DNA of 46,048 bases from an uncultured Pedobacter sp. (GTDB lineage: Bacteria; Bacteroidota; Bacteroidia; Sphingobacteriales; Sphingobacteriaceae). The notes under the pieces are model-generated. The model saw only the letters and a list, made by a program, of their open reading frames with translations, did no database searches and was not told the DNA's origin. Both the position numbers and the translations under genes were made by a program. The stretch spans positions 1 through 46,048 of the forward strand of contig NZ_CAJYOJ010000020.1 in NCBI RefSeq assembly GCF_913776295.1, read 5' to 3'. Shown here one piece after another: positions 7,758 through 15,829 of this stretch (positions within the stretch are counted from its first letter, which is position 1; every line of letters starts with the position of its first letter).

Positions 7758-8194
7758 ATGTACAACGAATATAGATGCCATCAGGGCAGGCATGGCATTT
7801 TTGGCCGGGGAGCAGGAAAATTTAACGGCCCATTTGGTCACCATAAACATGCCATGTTTACTCAGGGCTTCAGAAAGGTGCCAGCCAATATAGAAGAAAC
7901 AGAAAGTAATTTTATTATTGAGCTTTTTGCACCAGCTTTGGTTAAAGAAAACTTAAAAGTAGTAACTGAGGATGAAGTATTAACATTTCTTACGAACCCA
8001 AAGAAGATGCAGATCCTAGTAAAAAATATAGCAGGCGAGAATATAGCAACGGTGCTTTCGAAAGAGCGTTTAGTCTAAACGGAAAAATTTTGGTTGAAAA
8101 TATCTCAGCCAGGTATGCTGATGGAATTTTACAGGTTACGCTACCTAAAAACCCCGAAACGAATATCCCAGAGAAATCTATTCTGGTAGACTAA
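7758..8194 (+). pseudogene. Hsp20 family small heat-shock protein, frameshifted
   Basis: The first frame (7758 to about 7984) encodes a Gly/His-rich N-terminus (YRCHQGRHGIFGRG, FGHHKHAMF) and the first half of an alpha-crystallin domain (VPANIEETESNFIIELFAP, EDEVLTF). The rest lies in the frame at 7982: SYEPKEDADPSKKYSRREYS, GAFERAFSL, ISARYADGILQVTLPKN, ending at TAA 8192-8194. Restoring one A in the ACATTT run at about 7983-7986 gives a continuous protein of about 145 residues, normal for Hsp20. As read, translation stops at 8078 and lacks the beta-strands needed for dimerisation. A sequencing error is the alternative explanation. Confidence 0.88.
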
Positions 8195-8213
8195 GTTTCG
8201 TCTATTATAATTT

Positions 8214-8256
8214 CGAGGCCTCAATTGTTTAAGCAGTTGGGGCTATTTTGTTTTTA
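8214..8256 (+). terminator. Probable terminator after hsp20
   Basis: Stem GCCTCAATTG (8218-8227) / CAGTTGGGGC (8234-8243) with two G-T pairs and a 6-base loop, followed by an interrupted T-rich stretch. Confidence 0.6.
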
Positions 8257-8314
8257 GTGCAAATGAATTACCCGGCATCATTTTTAAATGCTTATGTAAG
8301 AAAATAAATGCGGG

Positions 8315-8346
8315 TTTGTTATTAGCCGTATTTTAAGGTACTTTTG
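8315..8346 (+). promoter_or_regulatory. Predicted Bacteroidota promoter of the DEAD-box helicase gene
   Basis: TTTG (8315-8318), 20 bases, then TACTTTTG (8339-8346), a full match to TTTG/TAnnTTTG. Transcription would start about 10-15 bases before the TTG start codon at 8370. Confidence 0.6.
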
Positions 8347-8369
8347 TTAAAAGACATAAACACAATAGA

Positions 8370-9590
8370 TTGAATTTTAACGACTTTAATTTTAACCCCG
8401 ATTTATACGAAGGCTTGATGGCCATGGGGTATAAAAGCGCTACTCCAATACAAGAACATGCCATTCCGGTAATTTTGGATAATCATGATCTGATTGCCTG
8501 TGCGCAAACAGGTACAGGAAAAACGGCCAGCTATCTTTTACCGGTAATGGATAAAATCAGCAAAGCAGCCGATAGACACAACAATACTTTAATCCTGGCA
8601 CCGACACGAGAACTTGCACAACAGATTGATTTACAGGTAGAAGCTCTGGCTTATTTTACCAATATCAGCTCTTTGGCAGTTTACGGTGGTGGAGATGGCA
8701 TTGCTTATGAACAGCAAAAACGGTCGATGCGAGAAGGTGTGGATATTATTATTGCCACTCCAGGCAGGTTAATGGCACATTTATCTTCAGGGGTATTAAA
8801 ACTGGAACATTTACAGCATTTGATTTTGGATGAAGCTGATAGAATGTTGGATATGGGCTTTTATGATGATATTATCCGCATTATCAGTTACCTGCCCAAA
8901 AAAAGGCAAACGCTTTTGTTTTCAGCTACCATGGCTCCAAAAATAAGAGCAATGGCTGGCAAGATTTTGCACGAACCCAAACAAATTACCATTTCACTTG
9001 CTAAACCTGCTGAAGGGATTGACCAACAAGCCTATAATATTCATGATCAGCAAAAACAGGCTTTGTTAACGGAAATTTTCAAAAGCGGCCAATACAAAAG
9101 CAGTATTATTTTTGCCTCTACAAAAGAAAAGGTAAAGGCACTATATAAAGCTTTTAAAGGTTTAGGCATCAAAGCAGAAGCTTTTCACTCGGATTTAGGG
9201 CAAAAAGAACGTGAAGATATTCTGTTGGCCTTTAAGAACCGTAGATTACCTATTCTAATCGGAACGGATGTATTATCTCGTGGAATCGATGTAGAAGGTA
9301 TCGATCTGGTGATCAATTATGATGTTCCTGGCGATCCGGCTGATTATGTGCACCGAATTGGTCGTACAGCACGGGCAGCAACAAAAGGTACCGCTATTAC
9401 CCTGGTGAACGGACGAGACAAACGCAAGTTTGATAACATTGAGAAATTGATTGAGAAAGCAGTTCCGCGTATGCCACTCCCTGAAAGTGTATCTGCCATA
9501 GAAATTACACATGTAGAGGAAAAAAAGGCGCCGCATAAAGGAAAGAAAAAGGTTTGGCACAAAAAGAAAAAGCCGAAACCCTCAGTTTAA
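8370..9590 (+). CDS. DEAD-box ATP-dependent RNA helicase, RhlE-like
   Basis: A 406-residue superfamily 2 RNA helicase that unwinds RNA duplexes during ribosome assembly, cold adaptation or RNA turnover. All core motifs are visible: Q motif (GYKSATPIQ), motif I AQTGTGKT (about residue 46), Ia PTRELAQQ, GG, TPGR, DEAD (about 153), SAT, and in the second RecA domain IFASTKEK, TDVLSRGIDV and HRIGRTAR. The C-terminal tail is short and very basic (HKGKKKVWHKKKKPKP), as in RhlE-type proteins, and probably binds RNA. The start is TTG; no ATG precedes it in frame, and the promoter lies close upstream. Confidence 0.95.
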   Translation: MNFNDFNFNPDLYEGLMAMGYKSATPIQEHAIPVILDNHDLIACAQTGTGKTASYLLPVMDKISKAADRHNNTLILAPTRELAQQIDLQVEALAYFTNISSLAVYGGGDGIAYEQQKRSMREGVDIIIATPGRLMAHLSSGVLKLEHLQHLILDEADRMLDMGFYDDIIRIISYLPKKRQTLLFSATMAPKIRAMAGKILHEPKQITISLAKPAEGIDQQAYNIHDQQKQALLTEIFKSGQYKSSIIFASTKEKVKALYKAFKGLGIKAEAFHSDLGQKEREDILLAFKNRRLPILIGTDVLSRGIDVEGIDLVINYDVPGDPADYVHRIGRTARAATKGTAITLVNGRDKRKFDNIEKLIEKAVPRMPLPESVSAIEITHVEEKKAPHKGKKKVWHKKKKPKPSV

Positions 9591-9599
9591 AGTATTTAA

Positions 9600-9636
9600 A
9601 ACGCCATAAGACTGTTCTTACTGGCGTTTTTCTTTT
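9600..9636 (+). terminator. Rho-independent terminator of the helicase gene
   Basis: AACGCCA (9600-9606) pairs with TGGCGTT (9622-9628), with additional inner pairing TAAGA/TCTTA and a 4-base tip, followed by a T-rich run. Confidence 0.8.
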
Positions 9637-9642
9637 ATAGAT

Positions 9643-9650
9643 TATCTTTG
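9643..9650 (+). promoter_or_regulatory. -7 promoter element before the AEC transporter gene
   Basis: TATCTTTG is an exact TAnnTTTG match 9 bases before ATG 9660, so the message would be almost leaderless. The matching -33 element is weak. Confidence 0.4.
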
Positions 9651-9659
9651 CGCTATTAA

Positions 9660-10571
9660 ATGGCAAACTTCATTCTTATCGGTTTATGTATTTTAGTGGG
9701 TATTCTTTTCAGAAAGAGCAAATCTTTGCCTAAAGATGCACACAAAGGCATTAATGCATGGATCATCTATATTGCGCTCCCAGCCGTTTCGTTTAAATAC
9801 CTGCCACATATTACGTGGACAAAAGAGCTGCTTTTTCCTGCTTTGGCCCCGGTTTGTATCTGGCTGTTCGGGTGGTTATTCATCACCGTTTACAGCCGTA
9901 TCCGGAACATCAGCAAAGCAAGCTCTGGAGGTTTAAAACTAACCAGTTCTTTAAGCAATACATCATTTGTAGGTTTCCCGCTGATTTTGGCCTATTTTAG
10001 CGAGAAGGAACTGGCTATAGCCATTATCTGCGATCAGGTTACTTTTACGTTACTGTCGACCATTGGTGTTATTGTGGCCATCCGTTCGTCACAGCACCAA
10101 AAACTAAGCGCAAAATTAGTGTTTAAGAAGGTATTAACCTTTCCGCCGCTTATTGGTTGTGTACTGGCGCTAACCCTGCCAAGTTTCGTAAATCTGGTTC
10201 CACTAGATCCGTTATTCGAAAAACTAGCAGCTACGGTGGGGCCATTGGCTTTATTTTCGATAGGTTTACAGCTAAAATTTGGAGGCTGGTTTGGCGAATT
10301 GAAACATATCAGTTTTGCTTTACTATATAAACTGATTTTAGCCCCTTTGGTGGTGCTGCTGTTTGCTATAGTTTTAGGAATGAGTGGTACCATTACCAAA
10401 ATAACGATTTTCGAAATGGCTATGCCAACGTTGTTGACCGCAGGGGTGGTAGCCGATCAGTATAATCTTAACCCAAAACTTTCCAATTTGATAGTAGGGA
10501 TCGGAATATTGCTTTCGTTTGTTACCACGGGTTTCTGGTGGCTGGTGCTTACTTATTCGGGGCTGGTTTAA
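9660..10571 (+). CDS. AEC family transporter (auxin efflux carrier / malate permease-like)
   Basis: A 303-residue integral membrane protein with about ten hydrophobic segments in the two-fold arrangement typical of AEC permeases (PF03547). Typical features are the N-terminal segment followed by WIIYIALPAVSFKYLPHI, the mid-protein SNTSFVGFPLILAYF with its Asn/Pro break, and a second half ending in MAMPTLLTAGVVADQYN and LIVGIGILLS. It probably exports or imports small organic acids; the substrate cannot be read from sequence. It is a single gene between its own promoter and a repeat-containing spacer. Confidence 0.85.
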   Translation: MANFILIGLCILVGILFRKSKSLPKDAHKGINAWIIYIALPAVSFKYLPHITWTKELLFPALAPVCIWLFGWLFITVYSRIRNISKASSGGLKLTSSLSNTSFVGFPLILAYFSEKELAIAIICDQVTFTLLSTIGVIVAIRSSQHQKLSAKLVFKKVLTFPPLIGCVLALTLPSFVNLVPLDPLFEKLAATVGPLALFSIGLQLKFGGWFGELKHISFALLYKLILAPLVVLLFAIVLGMSGTITKITIFEMAMPTLLTAGVVADQYNLNPKLSNLIVGIGILLSFVTTGFWWLVLTYSGLV

Positions 10572-10589
10572 AATTGGCCTCTTTGTTTT

Positions 10590-10760
10590 ACCACAGAGTT
10601 TAGCGGAGAGGTGACACAAAGAACACAGAGTAGGGTTATGTATAGGTGTAACTTAATCACGAAATTTGATGTATACCGCATATAAATACTAAGCTTTAAC
10701 CTTAAAACATGCCCGGTTTCTCAGTATCCTTGGTGTAGAACTCGGTGTCCGCTGTGTTTA
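10590..10760. repeat. Repeat-like spacer with inverted 'cacagag' arms
   Basis: The arm at about 10592-10632 (CCACAGAGTTTAGCGGAGAG...AACACAGAG) is loosely matched by the reverse complement of about 10715-10763 (AACACAGCGGACACCGAGTT). This suggests a degenerate inverted repeat about 170 bp long. No gene is visible here. Confidence 0.4.
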
Positions 10761-10791
10761 AAAACAAAAGCCGCAAAATTTCTCCTGCGGC
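10760..10791 (-). terminator. Rho-independent terminator of the C1 peptidase gene
   Basis: GCCGCA (10770-10775) and TGCGGC (10786-10791) form the stem. On the minus strand it is followed by CTTTTGTTTTT. It begins 22 bp after the peptidase stop codon. Confidence 0.8.
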
Positions 10792-10813
10792 TTCTCGAAT
10801 AATTCAAATATAA

Positions 10814-12007
10814 TTACAGCGCTAATTTCCTGGCAATTGCAGATGGGATACCTGCCTTGTTTAATAAAATTGCCGTTGTTTTATATTTTACGTAGTTTTT
10901 GGTTACGTATAGATAGCCTTTATAATCGTTGCTTGCACCCCATGAATTTTTAACGATATAATATTCTTTACCTGTCTGATCTTTCGCTAAGCCAACAATG
11001 TGCATGCCGTGATCATCAGTTGTCTGATAGTTATCAAAAGCAAGCTGGCGGTTTTCCTGCGTAATTTCCATTTCTGGCTGCGGGCCATTAAACATTTCTG
11101 CTTTTTGTTTCGCGGTCATTTCAGCAAAAGGGGTTTGCGGAACAAAGGCCACACCATTTTTCCAGCTGAAGTTTTTTTCGCTAACATCTGTAGCCCATGC
11201 CACGGTATAGCCACCCTTCAAAGCGTTATCAATAATGTCTGTTAACTCATTAACCTTTACGTTATAAACCTGATCGAAAGACCAGTTATCAGGCACCAAT
11301 AAAGTGAATTTGCTGTAGAAGGGGTGATCGTTGAAAGACGAAAGTTCTATATAGTTATCGGGATTTAAACCCACCACTTCCTGAGCGAAAGTTTTTGGTG
11401 TATATTTTTTTCCATTATAGGTAAAGTTTTCAGGCACGGCGCCCAAATAAGCATCAATTACACTGGTATAAGCTTTTAACCAGTTTGGGGTTAACTCGCC
11501 ATTAGCATTTTTTACAACAGCTTCTAAAACACCTTTTTCAATATCACCAAGTTCTGCAGTTTTATTGATTTTAGTGCCATAATTTAGCCCGGTGTATACC
11601 TCTTGTGGAACGGCACCATATTTCCTGTACATATTGATTACATCATGCAAAGCACCACCATCTCCCAGTGAAACCGCACCATGCATACGCACGTAATTTT
11701 TACCTTTTTCTACGTAGGCATTGCGGGCTGAAAAAAGCGGAGATAAGGTTACAGGCTGTTTACCCGCTTTAATCATTTCTGATTCCAGAAAAGAGTTAGT
11801 AGAATAGCTCCAGCAGGTACCTGAAGATCCCTGATTCTGAACCGGGGTATTGGCCAGGTTAATGACTTCGGTAAATCTAAACGAAGCTGCACTGTTTTCG
11901 CTTTGATTGTTTTTTAAAGAATTAACGAGATTGTCTTGCGCATAAGTCGCTGATACAGATAACGACAAAGCTAAGCCAATCACACTGATTTTGGTGTAGT
12001 TGATCAT
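10814..12007 (-). CDS. C1 family cysteine peptidase (aminopeptidase C / bleomycin hydrolase type)
   Basis: A 397-residue papain-like peptidase exported through a signal peptide (about 1-23, ending TYAQ). Catalytic residues are visible: Cys65 in QGSSGTCWSYS, the His of DDHGMHIVGLA (about 333) and Asn354 in VKNSWG, with the oxyanion Gln in NQGSSG. The layout matches the C1B (PepC/BLH) group, which trims peptides from their N-termini. Cytosolic family members are usually about 440-450 residues and lack a leader, so this is a periplasmic variant common in Bacteroidota. It is monocistronic, with its own terminator. Confidence 0.9.
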   Translation of the reverse strand: MINYTKISVIGLALSLSVSATYAQDNLVNSLKNNQSENSAASFRFTEVINLANTPVQNQGSSGTCWSYSTNSFLESEMIKAGKQPVTLSPLFSARNAYVEKGKNYVRMHGAVSLGDGGALHDVINMYRKYGAVPQEVYTGLNYGTKINKTAELGDIEKGVLEAVVKNANGELTPNWLKAYTSVIDAYLGAVPENFTYNGKKYTPKTFAQEVVGLNPDNYIELSSFNDHPFYSKFTLLVPDNWSFDQVYNVKVNELTDIIDNALKGGYTVAWATDVSEKNFSWKNGVAFVPQTPFAEMTAKQKAEMFNGPQPEMEITQENRQLAFDNYQTTDDHGMHIVGLAKDQTGKEYYIVKNSWGASNDYKGYLYVTKNYVKYKTTAILLNKAGIPSAIARKLAL

Positions 12008-12118
12008 TTTTTATGGATAATTAATAATGGAGCGAATGTAAAAATACTTGGTGATTTAGCACCCCAAAATTTTGGAATAAATCGATAACATTGGTCATAT
12101 TATTGCAACAATGTTGAA

Positions 12119-13546
12119 TTAACATTCCGGTAAACTGATTGGAATGTTGGTTGCCAGTCCGCCATCAGATGTTTCTTTGTATTTTGCATTCATATCCAGG
12201 GCGGTTTCCCACATGGTATTGACTACGGCATCTAAGCTTACTTTTGCTTTATCAGGATTACTCTGTAATGCCAATTGGCTGGCCGTAATCGCTTTGATAG
12301 CACCCATGGTGTTTCTCTCGATGCAGGGAATCTGTACCAGGCCACCAATCGGATCGCAGGTTAAACCTAAGTGATGCTCCATGGCAATTTCTGCTGCCAT
12401 TAAAACCTGCCGTTGCGAACCGCCTAAACATTCGGTTAATGCTGCGGCAGCCATGGCTGAAGACACGCCAATTTCGGCCTGACAGCCACCCATAGCGGCT
12501 GAGATTGTTGCTCCTTTTTTGAAAATGCTGCCGATTTCTGAAGCACAGGCAATAAACTGGATGATTTTATCTTCGCTATAACCATTACAAAAAGTAATAA
12601 AATATTGTAATACAGCAGGGATTACGCCTGCGGCACCATTTGTAGGTGCAGTTACCACACGACCAAAAGATGCATTTTCTTCATTAACGGCTAATGCAAA
12701 ACAGCTTACCCAGTCTAAAATATAATTAAAGCCGTTTCCTCCTTTTCTGATGGCTTCTACCCAGCCGGTATAATCTGAATATTCATTTTTGCCAACTAAT
12801 CGCTTATTCAGCGGAAACGCCCTTCTCGCTACATTTAAGCCTCCCGGTAGGAAACCTGTAGTATGGCATCCGCGATAAATACAATCGCGCATCACAGCAA
12901 AATGTTGTAGAATGCCTTTTTTCGTGTCTGTTTCAGTACGCCATGCCAGTTCATTCTCCATTACGATTTCGCTCACCTTTAAACCGGTAGATAAACACCA
13001 GTGTAAAAGGTCTTTTGCTTTATCTACAGGAAAAGGGAGGTCTACCTGGGCCTTTTTGTTATTGTCTTCGCCTTCTTTTACCACAAAACCGCCGCCTATA
13101 GAGTAATAGGTTTCAGAAAAGGCTTTTCCATCTTTTAAAAATGCCTGAAAAGTGACAGCATTGGGGTGGAAGGGTAAACTTTCGGAAAAAAGGAAAAGGA
13201 GATCGTTATCGTAATCAAAATCAATTATTAATTTATCGGCAAGATTTAACTTTTTATCTTTTTGAATGCTTTCGAAAGTCGGGGTAACCGCATCTACATC
13301 AAAAGTTACCGGATCCGCGCCTGTTAAACCCAATACGATGGCAACATCGGTTCCATGGCCTTTGCCTGTTTTTGCCAGAGAGCCATACAGCAATATCTTG
13401 ATGCCCTCAACATTGCTGATGAGGCTGCGCTGTGTGAGCGAAGCCGTAAATTGCTGAGCAGCCCGCCACGGACCTAAAGTATGTGAACTGGATGGGCCAA
13501 TACCTATTTTGAAAATATCGAAAACCGAAATTTGCTCCTTGATCAT
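12119..13546 (-). CDS. sdaA: L-serine ammonia-lyase (L-serine dehydratase), iron-sulfur type
   Basis: Converts L-serine to pyruvate and ammonia using a [4Fe-4S] cluster. The 475-residue single chain joins the beta domain ([16 protein letters not shown] at the N-terminus) and the alpha domain. Cluster-ligand cysteines fit GGCQAEIG (about 355), TCDPIGG (397) and IPCIERN (408). The protein ends in a C-terminal Cys (SLPEC), matching the family feature seen in the Legionella enzyme, where the terminal Cys inserts into the active site as a fourth cluster ligand. The motifs [14 protein letters not shown] and [11 protein letters not shown] are also present. TAGCTTTG (13571-13564, minus strand) is a likely -7 element upstream. 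Confidence 0.95.
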   Translation of the reverse strand: MIKEQISVFDIFKIGIGPSSSHTLGPWRAAQQFTASLTQRSLISNVEGIKILLYGSLAKTGKGHGTDVAIVLGLTGADPVTFDVDAVTPTFESIQKDKKLNLADKLIIDFDYDNDLLFLFSESLPFHPNAVTFQAFLKDGKAFSETYYSIGGGFVVKEGEDNNKKAQVDLPFPVDKAKDLLHWCLSTGLKVSEIVMENELAWRTETDTKKGILQHFAVMRDCIYRGCHTTGFLPGGLNVARRAFPLNKRLVGKNEYSDYTGWVEAIRKGGNGFNYILDWVSCFALAVNEENASFGRVVTAPTNGAAGVIPAVLQYFITFCNGYSEDKIIQFIACASEIGSIFKKGATISAAMGGCQAEIGVSSAMAAAALTECLGGSQRQVLMAAEIAMEHHLGLTCDPIGGLVQIPCIERNTMGAIKAITASQLALQSNPDKAKVSLDAVVNTMWETALDMNAKYKETSDGGLATNIPISLPEC

Positions 13547-13600
13547 GATAAAAGTTAGTTACACAAAGCTAAGATTGTTTTTATGATTTGGATAAATTAA

Positions 13601-13631
13601 TTTTGGCTGTGGATGGAAATGTTTATCTTCG
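13601..13631 (+). promoter_or_regulatory. Predicted Bacteroidota promoter of the RDD gene
   Basis: TTTTG (13601-13605), 18 bases, then TATCTTCG (13624-13631), one base off TAnnTTTG. The element lies downstream of the first ATG of the frame (13613), so it favours the ATG at 13658 as the real start. Confidence 0.5.
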
Positions 13632-13657
13632 AGAAATCTAATCCAAACGCTTCAAAA

Positions 13658-14149
13658 ATGGAATTTAATTATAACGCTCAAGAAATCGACCTAAGCTATT
13701 GCCGTGCCAGTTCAAGCAAAAGATTTACCAATTATATCATCGACCTGGTCGCTTTTTACATTATCTTTTTTGTTGCTTGCATCGGTGTCGGAATTTTACT
13801 GCCTGGAATTTTAGATGGAGTTAATGATCTTGTCGACCGGTTAATCGCGATGGTTTGTTATGTCTTTGTAATGTGTTTAACAGAAGCTGTTTCACATGGA
13901 AAATCAATCGGAAAGCTGATTACGGGAACTAAAGCCGTAAACTTAGATGGTAGTGAGATCGATTTTGCGAAAGCATTTACCAGGAATATGATCCGGGTGA
14001 TTCCTTTTAATGCAATCAGCGGGCTTGGTAATCCCTGCGATCCATGGCACGATCGGCTGTCGAACACGATGGTGATTGACGAGAAAAAACTAGCCTTGCA
14101 AACGCGAAAGGTAGAACTGTTTGATTCGGTTAAAAATCAAACTCAATAA
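13658..14149 (+). CDS. RDD family membrane protein
   Basis: A 163-residue protein of the RDD family (PF06271). It has the characteristic charged start of the first helix (SSKRFTNYIIDLVAFYIIFF), a second hydrophobic segment (LVDRLIAMVCYVFVMCLTEA), the HGKSIGKLITGTKAV motif and a conserved LGNPCDPWHDRLSNTMVI end. RDD proteins are small multi-pass membrane proteins of mostly unknown function; some are implicated in ion exchange. The frame opens at ATG 13613 (178 residues), but a good promoter overlaps that region. The 3' end overlaps the convergent MgtC-like gene by 20 bp. Confidence 0.85.
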   Translation: MEFNYNAQEIDLSYCRASSSKRFTNYIIDLVAFYIIFFVACIGVGILLPGILDGVNDLVDRLIAMVCYVFVMCLTEAVSHGKSIGKLITGTKAVNLDGSEIDFAKAFTRNMIRVIPFNAISGLGNPCDPWHDRLSNTMVIDEKKLALQTRKVELFDSVKNQTQ

Positions 14150-14789
14150 TATCTTTATCCATTAACATCCGTTCTACAAATTTCTGATGGTTTTTTGGTG
14201 TGCCTGTAGCCGTCCAGTTTCCGGTAATAATGTTGTTTGCCAGCTGATGTTTGCCGCGCTGGGGTTTAAGTTTGCTTTCTCTGAAAACTTCTTCGTAACT
14301 TTCTAAATCACTATTTGTATGTTGTTTTTTAACAATGCGATAAATCCGTTTGGTAAAACGTCGGTCGCCTATTTCTTCTAAAAAGGGGAAGATAATTAAC
14401 GCCAGCATAACCACGGCGGTAACTCCAATGGCCTGTTCGTAGTAACCAGAACCTACAGCCATGCCGATGGCCGCCACAATCCAGATGATGCAGGCCGTAG
14501 TTAACCCTTTAACACGGTTTTCTTCTTTAAAAATTACGCCAGCACCCAGAAAACCAATACCGGTAACAATGTTCGAGGCAATGCGGTCTTGACTGGTTGG
14601 CCCTATTTTGATGGATAATATGGTGAATAGGGTTGCGCCTAAACCAATCATCATCATGGTTTTTAATCCGGCAGATTTACTCCTGTATTCGCGTTCTGCC
14701 CCGATTATACCACAAAGTAGCGTAGCCAACAAAAATTTATTGATTTCACTTTGTGTAATGAAATGGTTTTGTTCTATAATTTCGTTCAT
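14130..14789 (-). CDS. MgtC/SapB family membrane protein
   Basis: 219 residues. The N-terminal membrane domain carries the MgtC signature (LLCGIIGAEREYRSKSAGLKT, MIGLGATLFTI) and continues GIGFLGAGVIFKEENRVKGL with four to five hydrophobic helices. A cytoplasmic tail (about 140-219) is less conserved. MgtC proteins are linked to magnesium homeostasis and, in some species, to inhibition of ATP synthase. No magnesium-responsive leader was recognised. It starts 24 bp after the PorP-like gene stop and may be read through from it. The last 20 bp overlap the convergent RDD gene. Confidence 0.88.
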   Translation of the reverse strand: MNEIIEQNHFITQSEINKFLLATLLCGIIGAEREYRSKSAGLKTMMMIGLGATLFTILSIKIGPTSQDRIASNIVTGIGFLGAGVIFKEENRVKGLTTACIIWIVAAIGMAVGSGYYEQAIGVTAVVMLALIIFPFLEEIGDRRFTKRIYRIVKKQHTNSDLESYEEVFRESKLKPQRGKHQLANNIITGNWTATGTPKNHQKFVERMLMDKDIIEFDF

Positions 14790-14812
14790 CGCCTTTAATT
14801 ATCACCGGCAAA

Positions 14813-15826
14813 TTAATAAAAATCATAACATCTTAATCCATTTGCACGGCCACCGTTTGAACTATTTGGAAAATATTTTTCGTAACCTACACCGATTTCG
14901 GACGTTCCACCGGTATTGCTATAATTAATTTTAGAAGTTGTAGCATCATGACTAATCCCCAACCGGAATTTTTCACCGTTGGTTCTCCGGTTAAAAATAT
15001 CGAAGATTACAGAAAACACAATCGCATCATTCCCATTGGAATTCCCATCGTTGCGATACCAGATCCCCGCATTTATACTGGCATACTTATATTGCATGCC
15101 GGCACTAAATGATTTCACATTACCTTGTTTATACGCAATTATGGACGGGATAAGGTAATTTCCATCGCGATCGTACTCATCCGGTACCAAGGTTAACTTA
15201 TAACTTAAATTGCCTGAAATGCGCATGGGTAACCTGGCCTGAAAACCAGATATGGATTCATCCGGACGGTTTAGGTGATGAACCGCCAATCCCATCATGA
15301 ACTTTCCGACTACAAGGTTGGCACCAGCATTTGAATCGAAATAATAGCGGCTATCTACACTTGGCCTTTCTGCGCCCGATATACTGCCCGGAACATAACC
15401 TGTAATATCAATCTGATCGCCAAATACCAGTTTATCCCAATTTAGCTTTTGATTGGTAATGCCACCCTGTAATCCAAATGACAGGGCAAAATCGTTTCCA
15501 CCAATGATATAGGAATAGCTTAATGCAATATTGTTTTTAAGCAAATAGGCTGTGCCTTCGCTGCTGCGGTTAAAAATGATCCCAATACCGCTGTTTAGTC
15601 TACTCAGATTGAGATCTCCTGAAGCAGTCATGTATGAATAATCGCTGGCCAAACCTGTCCATTGATTACGATAGAGCGCATTAAACCTGATGTCGCCTTC
15701 AAACTGCCCGGTAAGTGCCGGATTCAGGTAAATTGGCGCATTGTAAAACTGGGAGTAAATGTGGTCTTGAGCTAAAGCTGCCATTGGCAGTAACCAAAAC
15801 AAAAACATGATTATCCTTCTCGCCAT
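14813..15826 (-). CDS. PorP/SprF family type IX secretion-associated outer-membrane protein
   Basis: 337 residues with a signal peptide (about 1-19, ending ALAQ) and a beta-barrel-like remainder. The family start is clear (DHIYSQFYNAPIYLNPALTG), followed by RFNALYRNQW, GIGIIFNRSSEG, GLAVHHLNRPDES and a C-terminal LRCYDFY. SprF helps deliver SprB-type adhesins to the cell surface of gliding Bacteroidota. Here the gene follows a giant type B adhesin gene by 3 bp, the arrangement seen for sprB-sprF pairs, so it probably serves that adhesin. Confidence 0.93.
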   Translation of the reverse strand: MARRIIMFLFWLLPMAALAQDHIYSQFYNAPIYLNPALTGQFEGDIRFNALYRNQWTGLASDYSYMTASGDLNLSRLNSGIGIIFNRSSEGTAYLLKNNIALSYSYIIGGNDFALSFGLQGGITNQKLNWDKLVFGDQIDITGYVPGSISGAERPSVDSRYYFDSNAGANLVVGKFMMGLAVHHLNRPDESISGFQARLPMRISGNLSYKLTLVPDEYDRDGNYLIPSIIAYKQGNVKSFSAGMQYKYASINAGIWYRNDGNSNGNDAIVFSVIFDIFNRRTNGEKFRLGISHDATTSKINYSNTGGTSEIGVGYEKYFPNSSNGGRANGLRCYDFY

Positions 15827-15829
15827 TAT

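Noticed and set aside
7975..7995. Programmed ribosomal frameshift in hsp20
   Set aside because: There is no slippery heptamer or downstream stimulatory hairpin, and the change needed is a simple one-base insertion; Hsp20 genes are not known to use recoding.
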